Both the position numbers and the translations under genes were made by a program. The notes under the pieces are model-generated. The model ran no database searches. It had not been told where the DNA came from and worked only from the letters and a program-made list of their open reading frames with translations. Below, in pieces: positions 22,309 to 32,039 of a stretch of 35,486 nt of DNA (its first letter is position 1; the number at the start of each line of letters is the position of its first letter). This stretch comes from Christensenellaceae bacterium (GTDB lineage: Bacteria; Bacillota; Clostridia; Christensenellales; CAG-138). Where the stretch lies: assembly GCA_022510765.1 (NCBI GenBank), contig JAFLSU010000017.1, positions 1 to 35,486 on the forward strand, in the 5' to 3' direction.

Positions 22309-23813
22309 ATGGGTATTATACTCATAATTACGGAAGAAGTAAACAGCAGCACCGCAATCAGCGCAAGCTCGATGCGTTTACCGATCGGGCGCAGCACATA
22401 TTCCGAGACGGCAAACAGTACGAGAAGGAACAGCACACAGCTCAATGCGGACGGTGCTTGAAATCCGATCGACGCAAGCGGCAGTTCGGATAACAGTGCA
22501 AGAATCCTTTCCATCACAAACAATATCGCGCGAGGTATATACGCAAGAAGCACTGCGGCCTGTGGGAAGACGAATCCAAGCGAAATCAGCGTCACCCCAG
22601 ACATAAGGATCAGGGTGAATGCGGGAACCGCAATGATATTTCCAAGCACGGCATATGTTGAAAACGTACCGAAATAGCGCATTTGGAACATCATCGTTGC
22701 AAGCGTTGCGCTAGTCGTAACTGCTATCATCGGTGCAAACGGCATATGTATGCGTTTCAATGTGTTAAGAATGGGTTTATTGAGCAGGATTATCCCAAAA
22801 CATGCCGACAATGAGAGCTGAAAACCTATCGAGTAGAGATGATACGGGTTTACTGCAAGAATAAGCACCGCCGCAAGCGCCAATGCCGAGAGCGAATCAT
22901 GCCTGCGCTCCATACTTGAACAGAGCAGCATACAGAAGGTCATGATAGCCGAGCGCACGAGACCCGGCGCATACACTGAGATCGTACAGTAGAAAAACAT
23001 GCTTAGCCCGATCACGATCGTGCGCAGCTTTCGGCGCCCTTTTGGTATGATCGTTCCCAAGGCCGCAACGATCACGCCCATATGAAAGCCGGAGATGGCA
23101 AGCAAATGCGCGGTTCCGGTGCTCCGGTAGACCTCGGTTCGTGTTTCTGCAAGCTCACGACGCTCCCCGACCACTAGTGCCGACATCAGTTCCCCATCCG
23201 CACCGAATATCTCATTCGCTTTTTCGACGATACCCGCTCTGATACCATGCAAAAACTGTATGATTGGAGCGTTATTATGAGAAAGTACCTTTACTTCATC
23301 CGCATAGGCCTTTACCCCTATGCCTATGCTGAGATAGTAGTTGCGTTCATTATAGTTTTCAAATACTTTATCGGGATTTTTCGCATATGCATCGGCATTT
23401 ATCCGATCTCCGATGCTTACCTCGCACTCACCATCGGTGATCAGAAGCAGCTTTTTGTTTATCTTATTTCCATCAAGGGTCGCATTCGATAGGGTCAGTT
23501 CGGTTTTGCCATCATCGTAGCAAAAATCCGTTACCGTGCCTGAAATATCGTAATCTCCCGCCCGCACCTGCGTCGGCATATTTATCGAAGCAAGCAGTAT
23601 CCCGATAAGGATCGCACCCGATATAAACGCCGGACGCGTTTGCTTAAAGAAAGCAAGAGCAGAGCATGAAATGATCAGCACAATGCCCAAAATGATTATG
23701 CCGTCCGAGGGCATGAGCCCATGGACGGCGATACCAAGCATCAGACCGATCGCGATTTCGAACATCGGTCGATAGTTTATCAATCTATTAGGGTTCGACG
23801 GAGATTTCTCCAT
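22305..23813 (-). CDS. comEC: ComEC/Rec2 DNA-uptake channel, short form without the metallo-beta-lactamase domain
   Basis: ComEC is the membrane channel for single-stranded DNA uptake in competence. This 502-residue protein has N-terminal membrane helices and the DUF4131-like OB region (SGTVTDFCYDDGKTELTL). The competence domain has the hallmark TGTAHLLAISGFHMGVI, then APGLVRSAIMTFCMLL and NPYHLYSIGFQLS. It ends after the helix bundle, without the C-terminal metallo-beta-lactamase-like domain that takes many homologs past 700 residues. The stop overlaps holA, so the end is not a recent truncation. The start at ATG 23813 lies 16 bp after ridA with a weak ribosome binding site. Short ComEC forms exist in other clostridia; whether this one imports DNA is uncertain. 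Confidence 0.9.
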   Translation of the reverse strand: MEKSPSNPNRLINYRPMFEIAIGLMLGIAVHGLMPSDGIIILGIVLIISCSALAFFKQTRPAFISGAILIGILLASINMPTQVRAGDYDISGTVTDFCYDDGKTELTLSNATLDGNKINKKLLLITDGECEVSIGDRINADAYAKNPDKVFENYNERNYYLSIGIGVKAYADEVKVLSHNNAPIIQFLHGIRAGIVEKANEIFGADGELMSALVVGERRELAETRTEVYRSTGTAHLLAISGFHMGVIVAALGTIIPKGRRKLRTIVIGLSMFFYCTISVYAPGLVRSAIMTFCMLLCSSMERRHDSLSALALAAVLILAVNPYHLYSIGFQLSLSACFGIILLNKPILNTLKRIHMPFAPMIAVTTSATLATMMFQMRYFGTFSTYAVLGNIIAVPAFTLILMSGVTLISLGFVFPQAAVLLAYIPRAILFVMERILALLSELPLASIGFQAPSALSCVLFLLVLFAVSEYVLRPIGKRIELALIAVLLFTSSVIMSIIPI

Positions 23814-23829
23814 TCTCAGCCGTTAAATG

Positions 23830-24210
23830 TCAGCCATTGAGCAATGCCATTGCCTCGATCTCGACCAAAGCACCTGCGGGCAGTGCTGCAACCTCCACGC
23901 AGCTCCTTGCGGGGAACGGAGCGGGGATCATCATTCCGTAGAGCTTGTTGATCTTTGCAAAATCATCCATGCTTTTAACAAAAACGGTCGTCTTTACAAT
24001 ATTCTCCAAAGATGAACCGGCAGCTTCAAGTACCGCCTTAAGGTTTGTGATAGCCTGTATGGTCTGCGCCTCCACGCCGCTTGCAAGGGAGCCCGCTTCC
24101 GGGTCGATGCCGATTTGACCGGAAGTGAATACCATCCTACCAACCTTTACGCAATGACTGTATGGACCGATTGCCGCGGGTGCGTTCTGTGCGTTAACTA
24201 CCTGTTTCAT
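23830..24210 (-). CDS. ridA: RidA family enamine/imine deaminase
   Basis: RidA hydrolyses reactive 2-aminoacrylate and related imines released by PLP enzymes. The 126-residue, one-domain protein shows the family run NAPAAIGPYSH, then VFTSGQIGIDP and the C-terminal PARSCVEVAALPAGALVEIEAMA, whose Arg binds the substrate carboxylate. ATG 24210 overlaps the rimI stop as ATGA. It sits in the middle of recD2-comF-rimI-ridA-comEC-holA, where it has no evident functional link. Tight overlap makes it share expression with the others. Confidence 0.95.
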   Translation of the reverse strand: MKQVVNAQNAPAAIGPYSHCVKVGRMVFTSGQIGIDPEAGSLASGVEAQTIQAITNLKAVLEAAGSSLENIVKTTVFVKSMDDFAKINKLYGMMIPAPFPARSCVEVAALPAGALVEIEAMALLNG

Positions 24211-24704
24211 TGATTTTTATCCTCCAAATTGATTTTATTCTTCGCCAATGTATCGACGATTGATTCGTTCCATAGAATAAGGGCGTTTTCTCCCGTATCA
24301 CTGTAATATTTGCGCCGCAAGCCGACATATTTGAACCCCAACGCGGCATATATCCGCTGTGCGTTATGGTTGTTTTCGCGAACCTCAAGCGTCATACAGT
24401 TTGCGCCGAGATCCGTCGCAACCCGCATGAGATTCAGTATGAGGTTGGTTGCAATGCCCTGGCGACGGTAATCCGAAGCAACCGCAATATTCGTCATATG
24501 CGCCTCTCCGCACATCGCCCACATGCCGACGTAGCCCACGATTTTTCCGTCAAGCTCCGCAACAAGGTAGTGCGCAACATCGTTGCGTAATATCTCATCC
24601 TGTAGGGATTTCACGCTCCAAGGCTGGGTAAAGCATGCGCATTCGATGCCGTACACCTGTTCAACATCGATAAGGGTCATTTCTCTATAGATAATACCAT
24701 CCAT
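24207..24704 (-). CDS. rimI: Ribosomal protein S18 alanine N-acetyltransferase (GNAT family)
   Basis: RimI acetylates the N-terminal alanine of ribosomal protein S18 in bacteria where it has been studied. The 165-residue GNAT fold starts with YREMTLIDVEQVYGIE and FTQPWS. It carries the acetyl-CoA loop RRQGIATNLI and the RimI-type LEVRENNHNAQRIYAALGFKYVGLRRKYY. The C-terminal 15 residues (VDTLAKNKINLEDKNQ) extend past the fold. ATG 24704 lies inside the 3' end of comF (20-bp overlap) with AAAGGA 8 bp upstream. Another GNAT specificity cannot be excluded from sequence alone. Confidence 0.88.
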   Translation of the reverse strand: MDGIIYREMTLIDVEQVYGIECACFTQPWSVKSLQDEILRNDVAHYLVAELDGKIVGYVGMWAMCGEAHMTNIAVASDYRRQGIATNLILNLMRVATDLGANCMTLEVRENNHNAQRIYAALGFKYVGLRRKYYSDTGENALILWNESIVDTLAKNKINLEDKNQ

Positions 24705-25356
24705 CGCTGATCCTTTCCGTCATGGTGCAGCACGCGGCGATGCCGTAAACTGCGGCCGCGCCCTCACGCCGAAACGCAACTGCGCAGGCTTTCAAAGTCG
24801 ATCCCGTAGTGCGCACATCGTCAACAAGCAGGATCGACATGCCCCTGCATTCACTCGATGCGGCGTACGCGCCCCGAAGATTCTTTGCTCTCTCCTCAGC
24901 TCCAAGCGTTGATTGCTTCGGCGTGTTGCGAATCTTTACGAGCAAGTCCTCTCTCATTACCAGATTATACCTTTTGCACAGCTCTTTTGCAAGAACCGCA
25001 CTTTGGTTATATCCCCGCTCCTTCTCACGCTTTTTATGAAGCGGCACGGGGACAACACAGTCAAAGCTCCAATCCTCCGGAATTTTCATAAAGTGAACGA
25101 GAAACTCCTTTTGATACAGCGCTCCGCCAAATTTTAGAGCGTGAATCGAGTTCCTCGACTGTTCATTGTATATTAAGCCCGCTGTAAAACCATCAAACCC
25201 CGGAACCTTGATTTCTCTATTGTATGGCATCAGCTTATCTTCGCAGTTTGAACAGATTCCATAATCATTTACTGCGGCTTCCCGCCCGCAGGTATGACAA
25301 ACGAGATGCTGAGGAAACACAAAATCAAGCATATTTTCGTATGCACCTTTAAACAC
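24685..25356 (-). CDS. comF: ComF family phosphoribosyltransferase-like protein
   Basis: ComF proteins combine an N-terminal zinc ribbon with a phosphoribosyltransferase-type domain and are linked to DNA uptake and recombination. This 223-residue protein has CHTCGR (from residue 20) and CSNCED for zinc. VVPVPLHKKREKERGYNQSA and the PRPP-loop-like ILLVDDVRTTGSTL follow. The start is GTG at 25354-25356, overlapping the recD2 stop by 8 bp. An internal ATG (MLDFVFPQH) eight codons later is an alternative. Together with comEC two genes away it gives this operon a competence flavour, although no other com genes are visible here. Confidence 0.92.
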   Translation of the reverse strand: MFKGAYENMLDFVFPQHLVCHTCGREAAVNDYGICSNCEDKLMPYNREIKVPGFDGFTAGLIYNEQSRNSIHALKFGGALYQKEFLVHFMKIPEDWSFDCVVPVPLHKKREKERGYNQSAVLAKELCKRYNLVMREDLLVKIRNTPKQSTLGAEERAKNLRGAYAASSECRGMSILLVDDVRTTGSTLKACAVAFRREGAAAVYGIAACCTMTERISDGWYYL

Positions 25357-27550
25357 TGCCGATGCGCTCCTTTAGGAAACAGGCGAGCGCACTGAAACGC
25401 TGCTTGATCCGAGTGTTTGTGACCATATAATTGACGCATTGCGTTGAGCCGATTATGAATACCTTGCTTCTGGCTCTTGTCACAGCGGTATAAAGAATAT
25501 TGCGATTAAACAGCATCGCCGGGCCATTTATAAGAGGCAGCACTACATAAGGAAATTCGCTCCCCTGGCTCTTGTGTACGGATATGCAGTACGCAAGCTC
25601 CAGCTCTTCAAGCTGAGTAAAATTATAGTCGGCCGTGCGCTCATCATCAAAGAGGATGGTCATGCACTTTGTCACATTATTTATCTGCATGACGGTACCG
25701 ATGTCACCGTTAAATATGCCTTCGCCCTCCTCTCGAGATGCTTTGCCGTATTTTGTCTTTGTCCAGTGGATGCTGTAATTATTCTTTATCTGCATGACCC
25801 TGTCTCCCTCGCGGAACAGGGTATCGCCAAATCTGAATTCATCCTTTTCCGGCGAAGGTGGGTTAAGCGCCTCCTGAAGGCAGACGTTGAGGTTAAATAC
25901 GCCGAGCGGGTTGTTCTTCATCGGCGTCAAGACCTGAATTTCATTGGATTTTTCGAGGTACGCAAAATCTCGGCACAGATTCAACACCGAGTTCAGCGCA
26001 ACGTCGGTGGTAATACATTTATAGAACACGAAATCGGATTCATCCCTGCTCAAAATCGGCATCTCGCCTTTATTGATAAGATGAGCATTGGTAACGATCA
26101 TGCTCCTGCCCGCCTGACGATATATCTCATTCAAGCGTATGACCGGAACGGCCTGTGCGTTTACTATATCACGAAGTACATTCCCGGGGCCTACGGACGG
26201 AAGCTGGTCGACATCTCCGACCATTATCAAGCGCGTTCCCCGGTCAACGGCACGAAGCAGCGAGCGGAACAGCGGCACATCGACCATGGACATCTCGTCC
26301 ACGATTATTACATCAGCTTCGATTGGGAAATCCTCATTGCGGTTGAACTCGTTTTCGGTGAAATTGTATTCGAGCAGCCGGTGAAGTGTCCTTGCCTCCC
26401 TGCCCGTAGTATCGCTGATGCGCTTTGCGGCGCGTCCCGTTGGCGCGGCAAGCTCGATGGTTAACCCGAGATGCTCCATTATGGCGATAATAAAGCGAAG
26501 AATCGTTGTCTTACCAGTACCCGGGCCACCTGTTACGATCAAAACGCCGTCAGTGCATGATTTGCGCACGGCCTCGGATTGAAGTTCCGCAAGCCTTATC
26601 CCGTAACGCTTTTCAAGCCTTTGAATTTCGGCATCGATATCAAAAAAGGGCAGCGTATCTATTTCCTCACATACGTTTATCAGCCTAACCGCGCAGTCCA
26701 TTTCGATATAGTGCATGTACGAAAGAAATATGAAAGGGCGTTCATCTATTGTTTTTTCGACGAGTTCGGACGAAAGGATCATGTTTTCGAGAATGGCTTC
26801 CACGCGCTCCACACCAATGCCAAGCACATTATTTCCCGTGAACATGATAAGCATATCCTTCGGAAGGCAGGTGTTCCCTTCCTGATGCGCAAGCGATAGA
26901 GTGTATTTTATGCCCGCCTTGACGCGGAATTCCGAATCATGATCGTATCCCGCTTCGTAGGCTATCTTATCCGCCGTTTTAAATCCGATGTTTTCTATAT
27001 CGTCTATAAGCCTGTATGGGTTTTCTTTGACAGTTTTAACGCAATCATCGCCGTAAAGCTTATATATGCGCATTGCCATTTGAATGGAAAGTCCCAGCTC
27101 CTGCATTCCCATTATTATATCCTGCATCGAGACTTTCTCAAGATAGGATTCATGGATCTGCTTGGCTCGCTTTTTTCCGATGCCGATAACCTTTGTTAGC
27201 TTCTCGGGAGAATTCTTGATAATATCAAGCGTTTCAGGACCAAATTCATCGACTAACTGCTTTGCTGTGGATTCTCCTATGCCCTTTATGAATCCACTGC
27301 TCAGATATGCAAGCACAGCGGCAGCGGTAGTAGGTACAGTGCTGCGGTAGTTTTCAACCTTAAACTGCCTGCCATACATTGGGTGTTCCGTCCAGTTTCC
27401 AATGAGGACGGAATGCTCGCCCGGGTTCACAGAGGGCATCACTCCGACCGCAACGGACGTATTTCCCTCGCCATCATCAAAGCTGAGCACCGTCCAGCCA
27501 TTGCTGTCATTGCGAAATCTGATATTCTTGATCGTTGCGGCAATCTCCAT
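25349..27550 (-). CDS. recD2: ATP-dependent DNA helicase RecD2
   Basis: RecD2 is a 5'-3' superfamily 1 helicase involved in DNA repair and mutation avoidance in Gram-positive bacteria. The 733-residue protein has the RecD2-specific N-terminal OB region. Helix-hairpin-helix repeats include FIKGIGESTAKQLVDEFG and VIGIGKKRAKQI. The motor has Walker A GGPGTGKTT, Walker B VIIVDEMSMVD, motif III MVGDVDQLPSVGPG, an SH3-like insertion, motif V SVHKSQGSEFP and motif VI YTAVTRAR. ATG 27550 has GAGG 7 bp upstream. It is the first gene of a six-gene overlapping operon ending in holA. A promoter was not clear; a second strong ribosome binding site at 27656 precedes a short out-of-frame ORF. Confidence 0.96.
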   Translation of the reverse strand: MEIAATIKNIRFRNDSNGWTVLSFDDGEGNTSVAVGVMPSVNPGEHSVLIGNWTEHPMYGRQFKVENYRSTVPTTAAAVLAYLSSGFIKGIGESTAKQLVDEFGPETLDIIKNSPEKLTKVIGIGKKRAKQIHESYLEKVSMQDIIMGMQELGLSIQMAMRIYKLYGDDCVKTVKENPYRLIDDIENIGFKTADKIAYEAGYDHDSEFRVKAGIKYTLSLAHQEGNTCLPKDMLIMFTGNNVLGIGVERVEAILENMILSSELVEKTIDERPFIFLSYMHYIEMDCAVRLINVCEEIDTLPFFDIDAEIQRLEKRYGIRLAELQSEAVRKSCTDGVLIVTGGPGTGKTTILRFIIAIMEHLGLTIELAAPTGRAAKRISDTTGREARTLHRLLEYNFTENEFNRNEDFPIEADVIIVDEMSMVDVPLFRSLLRAVDRGTRLIMVGDVDQLPSVGPGNVLRDIVNAQAVPVIRLNEIYRQAGRSMIVTNAHLINKGEMPILSRDESDFVFYKCITTDVALNSVLNLCRDFAYLEKSNEIQVLTPMKNNPLGVFNLNVCLQEALNPPSPEKDEFRFGDTLFREGDRVMQIKNNYSIHWTKTKYGKASREEGEGIFNGDIGTVMQINNVTKCMTILFDDERTADYNFTQLEELELAYCISVHKSQGSEFPYVVLPLINGPAMLFNRNILYTAVTRARSKVFIIGSTQCVNYMVTNTRIKQRFSALACFLKERIGSV

Positions 27551-27693
27551 AAACGCACCTCACGATAGAATACTACCATATTCAAGCATAAATAGCAATG
27601 TGTGATGCTCGTTTCACCACAAGCAATTCCAATGACAAGCGAATTGTCGGACATGAACCTCCTCAGTTTTTCCGTCAAACTTTGGTTTATCTA

Positions 27694-28374
27694 TTAGATT
27701 CCAACAAGCACACACATTAGGTCATATACCGTATGAGCTATTATTGGATTCCATATGGTTTTCCCTTTCTTTAATAGCCAGCAGAATACAAATCCCCAAA
27801 TCAATGCGCTGACACTTTGAATTATTATTCCTGCAAAATCAAAAACGCCAAATCTAAAAAATTTAATGAAGTACGCCGGCCAATGCAATAATACAAACAA
27901 TACCGTTGTTATTACTACTGCTTTCTTATGCGATGACATATTGGCCAAAGAATTATATCCCCACCCCCTGAAAACAGTTTCTTCAACGAAGCCAACAATA
28001 ATATATTTAATGATCTCTAAACCTAAAATAATCTCATTATTAAACCAAAGTCCTTTGTGATTCACCAGCATTCCTATAACCACACAAGTTAATGAAATCG
28101 TTATTACTAAAACCAACGACGTATTCAATTTAGGTCGCGAAAATAATTCATTCTTATTATATTTTAATTTGATGTTATACTTAATGATCAGCAAAATCGC
28201 CGGCATTACCCATACAAACCTACTTACATAACCGTAAACATACGTTCCTATGCTGTTAGGATCATTTATAAAAACATAGTCTGAATATCCCCATGCATTT
28301 GTAATGATTGCCCAATATACAACAAACCCAATGAGTGTTAAAACGATCTTTTTCGAATTAAGCTCCTTCTCCAT
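27694..28374 (-). CDS. CPBP family intramembrane glutamic protease
   Basis: CPBP (Abi/CAAX) proteases are multi-pass membrane enzymes; bacterial members act in bacteriocin self-immunity, signalling or unknown processes. This 226-residue protein has about seven hydrophobic segments and the three catalytic blocks: EETVFRGWGY (EExxxR), LFVLLHWP (FxxxH type) and IIAHTVYDL (HxxxD). The gene is clearly more AT-rich than its neighbours, rich in AAA and ATT codons, and codes for many Asn and Lys. Transfer into this locus is plausible. The start ATG 28374 has AGGGG upstream. It has its own promoter and stands between gap and recD2 without functional relation. The substrate is unknown, and no bacteriocin gene is adjacent. 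Confidence 0.85.
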   Translation of the reverse strand: MEKELNSKKIVLTLIGFVVYWAIITNAWGYSDYVFINDPNSIGTYVYGYVSRFVWVMPAILLIIKYNIKLKYNKNELFSRPKLNTSLVLVITISLTCVVIGMLVNHKGLWFNNEIILGLEIIKYIIVGFVEETVFRGWGYNSLANMSSHKKAVVITTVLFVLLHWPAYFIKFFRFGVFDFAGIIIQSVSALIWGFVFCWLLKKGKTIWNPIIAHTVYDLMCVLVGI

Positions 28375-28418
28375 TACTCTTTTCCCCTGTGTAAATTGCT
28401 GCTCATCATTTTTAAATA

Positions 28419-28424
28419 ATTATA
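28419..28424 (-). promoter_or_regulatory. Extended -10 promoter element of the CPBP gene
   Basis: On the minus strand TATAAT is preceded by TGC (TG one base away), an extended -10. No good -35 is seen at 16-18 bp. Transcription would give a leader of about 38 nt. Confidence 0.45.
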
Positions 28425-28494
28425 GCATACATCCTCGCAACAATTCACCCGCCTATTAGCATGTCTTCATGATCGAAATTACTGAAAAATCCAG

Positions 28495-28520
28495 AAAAAG
28501 ACGCCTCATTGCGAAGCGTC
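28495..28520 (-). terminator. Terminator after gap
   Basis: On the minus strand GACGC (28516-28520) pairs with GCGTC (28500-28504), followed by TTTTT (28495-28499). It lies about 40 bp after the gap stop. Confidence 0.75.
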
Positions 28521-28562
28521 ACTTTTCCGGATCCATTTTAAGGTTTGCTAAAGAATTATATC

Positions 28563-29681
<1,119 letters not shown>

Positions 29682-29750
29682 TTACTTTTCTACATATGGA
29701 ATATCGCTTAACAATTGCATGGCATCAGCAATGTTCCACAAACGTTTCAC

Positions 29751-30680
29751 CTACTGAAGATTAAGCTCCTCAGCCACGATATAGAGCGGTCTTCCCTTAA
29801 GTTCGTCATACATTCTGTTCATGTATGCACCCTGTATTGAGAGGAACAGGAACGTCAGCCCATTCAGCAGCACAAGTCCGTCAAGACCCCAGAGCCATGC
29901 TGGGAAATGAACTCCGCATATTGCAAGTACTATCAGCGCAAGCAGTCCCAGTCCCGCTATACCGCAGGTGAACACGCCCATCCCGCCACAAAGGGTAAGC
30001 GGCCTGTCACTGAAACCGATGATGCCGTCCATCGCAAGGCGAATCATCTTTTTAAGCGTATACTTTGTTTTTCCCGCAAAACGTTCGTTGCGGACGAATT
30101 CGACGGGGACGGCCTCAAAGCCCATCCAGCCGCTCATGCCGCGCAGGAAGCGATTATGCTCACGCATCTTGAGGAAAACGTCGGCAACCTTGCGGTCGAT
30201 AAGGCGGAAATCGCCCGTATCGAGCGGAATAGCGGTCGCGCTCATGGATTTAAGCAGGCGATAATAGCCTGCGGCGGTGATCTTCTTAAAGAGGGTCTCG
30301 CCCTGACGCTTTACGCGCTTGCCGTATGCGATATCCGCGCCGTTCTCCCAAGCCTTGACCATTTCGATTATGACCTCGGGCGGATCCTGCAAATCGACAT
30401 CAATAATTATCAACGCATCGCCCTTTGCGGCGTCCATGCCGCATGTAACCGCAAGCTGATGACCGAAATTACGGCTGAATGAACGCACTTTAACTTGGGG
30501 ATTTTCCTTTGCGATCTTGCGAAGAATACCCATCGAGCCGTCTCTGCTGCCATCGTTTACATAGATAATTTCGTAGGGATAGCCGATCTTGCGCATGACC
30601 TCGTCCATCCTTTTGAAAGAGACCTCAAGTACCTCCTCCTCATTGAAAACGGGGACGATCAGCGAAAGCATTTTTTCCAT
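29751..30680 (-). CDS. Family 2 glycosyltransferase, GtrB/DPM1-like membrane protein
   Basis: Such enzymes move a sugar from a nucleotide donor to undecaprenyl phosphate on the inner face of the membrane, for later decoration of wall polymers. The 309-residue protein has the GT-A fold, with LIVPVFNEEEVL, YVNDGSRDGS and the metal site IIDVDLQDPPE. DTGDFRLIDRKV and HNRFLRGMSGWMGF are typical of the GtrB group. FAGKTKYTLKKMIRLA precedes two C-terminal membrane segments (about 230-295). ATG 30680 has GGAGG 5 bp upstream. It is divergent from fba, with its own strong promoter. The sugar is not readable from sequence. Confidence 0.9.
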   Translation of the reverse strand: MEKMLSLIVPVFNEEEVLEVSFKRMDEVMRKIGYPYEIIYVNDGSRDGSMGILRKIAKENPQVKVRSFSRNFGHQLAVTCGMDAAKGDALIIIDVDLQDPPEVIIEMVKAWENGADIAYGKRVKRQGETLFKKITAAGYYRLLKSMSATAIPLDTGDFRLIDRKVADVFLKMREHNRFLRGMSGWMGFEAVPVEFVRNERFAGKTKYTLKKMIRLAMDGIIGFSDRPLTLCGGMGVFTCGIAGLGLLALIVLAICGVHFPAWLWGLDGLVLLNGLTFLFLSIQGAYMNRMYDELKGRPLYIVAEELNLQ

Positions 30681-30744
30681 ATCTTCCTCCTGTAGTTGAC
30701 TGATTTATGGGAGTGTCACGCTTCGGCGCTCCCCTTTTATCACA

Positions 30745-30773
30745 ATTATAACCTATAATGATAATTTCATCAA
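30745..30773 (-). promoter_or_regulatory. Predicted promoter of the glycosyltransferase gene
   Basis: On the minus strand TTGATG (30768-30773), a 17-bp spacer and a perfect TATAAT (30745-30750). The leader then contains a stem of GGGAGCG with CACTCCC (about 30707-30733) before the ribosome binding site. Confidence 0.7.
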
Positions 30774-30785
30774 GCTTGAATATAA

Positions 30786-30817
30786 ATTGATGCGACGGAC
30801 AAAGCCACCGCATCAAT
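30786..30817. repeat. 9-bp perfect inverted repeat between divergent promoters
   Basis: ATTGATGCG (30786-30794) and CGCATCAAT (30809-30817) flank 14 bp. The repeat lies just upstream of the glycosyltransferase -35 and about 75 bp upstream of the fba -35, a position suited to a shared regulator. The stretch 30681-30992 otherwise holds only the two promoters and the fba leader. Confidence 0.55.
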
Positions 30818-30892
30818 CAATATTATTTGTCAATAATTGAGCTTCAATGTAGCTTTGAAATTAATATATTGGAATTCTTCCGCTATAGATGG

Positions 30893-30921
30893 TTGATTTA
30901 ACCGACAACTGGGTATATAAT
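30893..30921 (+). promoter_or_regulatory. Predicted fba promoter
   Basis: TTGATT (30893-30898), a 17-bp spacer and a perfect TATAAT (30916-30921). Transcription would begin near 30928, giving an untranslated leader of about 128 nt. That leader is GC-rich and can fold, for example CGCACC with GGTG and GCG around 30979-31003. It matches no riboswitch I know. Confidence 0.65.
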
Positions 30922-31055
30922 AAGCCTGACGGAACGACCGCTGAACTTGTGTACCTTAGCGCACTCCGCACACGGATCGCACCGCCAACCTGTGGGTGAT
31001 GCGCAGAAATCGGCACGCCCCAAGCGAGAATTTATTTTGTCAGGAGGATTCCATA

Positions 31056-31991
31056 ATGCCACTTGTCACCAGCACGGAAATGTTTAAGAAGGCTTACGAG
31101 GGCGGATACGCAATCGGCGCTTTCAACGTCAACAATATGGAGATCATACAGGGCATTACCGAGGCCGCCAAGGAGGAGAATGCTCCCCTTATCCTTCAGG
31201 TAAGCTCCGGCGCAAGAAAGTACGCTAACCACACCTATCTCATGAAGCTCATCGAAGCTGCCATAATCGAAACCGACCTTCCCATCTGCGTGCATCTTGA
31301 CCATGGCGACACCTTCGAGCTTTGCAAAAGCTGCATTGACGGCGGCTTTACCTCCGTCATGATAGACGGTTCCCATCATTCCTTCGAGGATAATATCAAG
31401 CTCACCCGTCAGGTCGTAGAATATGCGCACGATCACGGCGTAGTAGTTGAGGGTGAGCTTGGAAGGCTTGAAGGGGTCGAAGATGACGTAAAGGTTTCCG
31501 CAGAGGATGCAAGCTATACAAATCCGGCCCAGGTTCAGGAATTCGTGCAGCGCACCGGTGTTGACAGCCTCGCTATTGCAATCGGCACCAGCCACGGCGC
31601 ATACAAGTTCAAGCCCGGCACCAAGCCGCAGCTTCGCTTCGATATTCTCGAAGAGGTCGAAAGGCTCCTCCCCGGCTTCCCCATCGTGCTGCACGGCGCA
31701 AGCTCGGTAATCCCCGAATTCGTTGAAATGATAAACGCACACGGCGGCAATATGCCCGATGCCATCGGTGTTCCTGAGGATATGCTAAGGCGGGCAGCAA
31801 GTATGGCAGTATGCAAGATAAACATCGACAGCGACCTGCGTCTTGCAATGACCGGCACCATCCGCAAGTATTTTGCGGAGAATCCTTCCCATTTCGATCC
31901 ACGTCAATATCTGAAACCCGCCCGCGCTGCCATCAAAGAGATGGTTCGCCATAAGCTTATCGATGTGCTTGGATGCAACGGCAAGGCATAG
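31056..31991 (+). CDS. fba: Class II fructose-1,6-bisphosphate aldolase
   Basis: This zinc enzyme splits fructose 1,6-bisphosphate into two triose phosphates in glycolysis. The 311-residue protein has the class II motifs VHLDHGDTFE (zinc His and catalytic Asp) and SVMIDGSHHSFEDN. VVVEGELGRLEGVED, IAIGTSHGAYKF and IVLHGASSV supply phosphate and metal ligands. ATG 31056 (MPLVTSTEMF) has CAGGAGG 8 bp upstream. An upstream in-frame extension is not family-like. It has its own promoter. The next gene, a DUF1292 gene, begins 48 bp later without a terminator between, so they are likely cotranscribed. Confidence 0.96.
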   Translation: MPLVTSTEMFKKAYEGGYAIGAFNVNNMEIIQGITEAAKEENAPLILQVSSGARKYANHTYLMKLIEAAIIETDLPICVHLDHGDTFELCKSCIDGGFTSVMIDGSHHSFEDNIKLTRQVVEYAHDHGVVVEGELGRLEGVEDDVKVSAEDASYTNPAQVQEFVQRTGVDSLAIAIGTSHGAYKFKPGTKPQLRFDILEEVERLLPGFPIVLHGASSVIPEFVEMINAHGGNMPDAIGVPEDMLRRAASMAVCKINIDSDLRLAMTGTIRKYFAENPSHFDPRQYLKPARAAIKEMVRHKLIDVLGCNGKA

Positions 31992-32039
31992 GTTCCATAG
32001 GCTTTAGAATTAAACTTATTTTAATGGGAGATTAAACGA

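Noticed and set aside
29690..29715. TTGTTAA near the gap promoter as a Rex site
   Set aside because: Only one half-site matches; the second half (TATTCCA) does not fit TTAACAA, so NADH-dependent Rex control cannot be claimed.
30888..30998. 36-codon frame starting MVDLTDNW before fba
   Set aside because: The fba promoter lies inside it and it has no ribosome binding site; coincidental.
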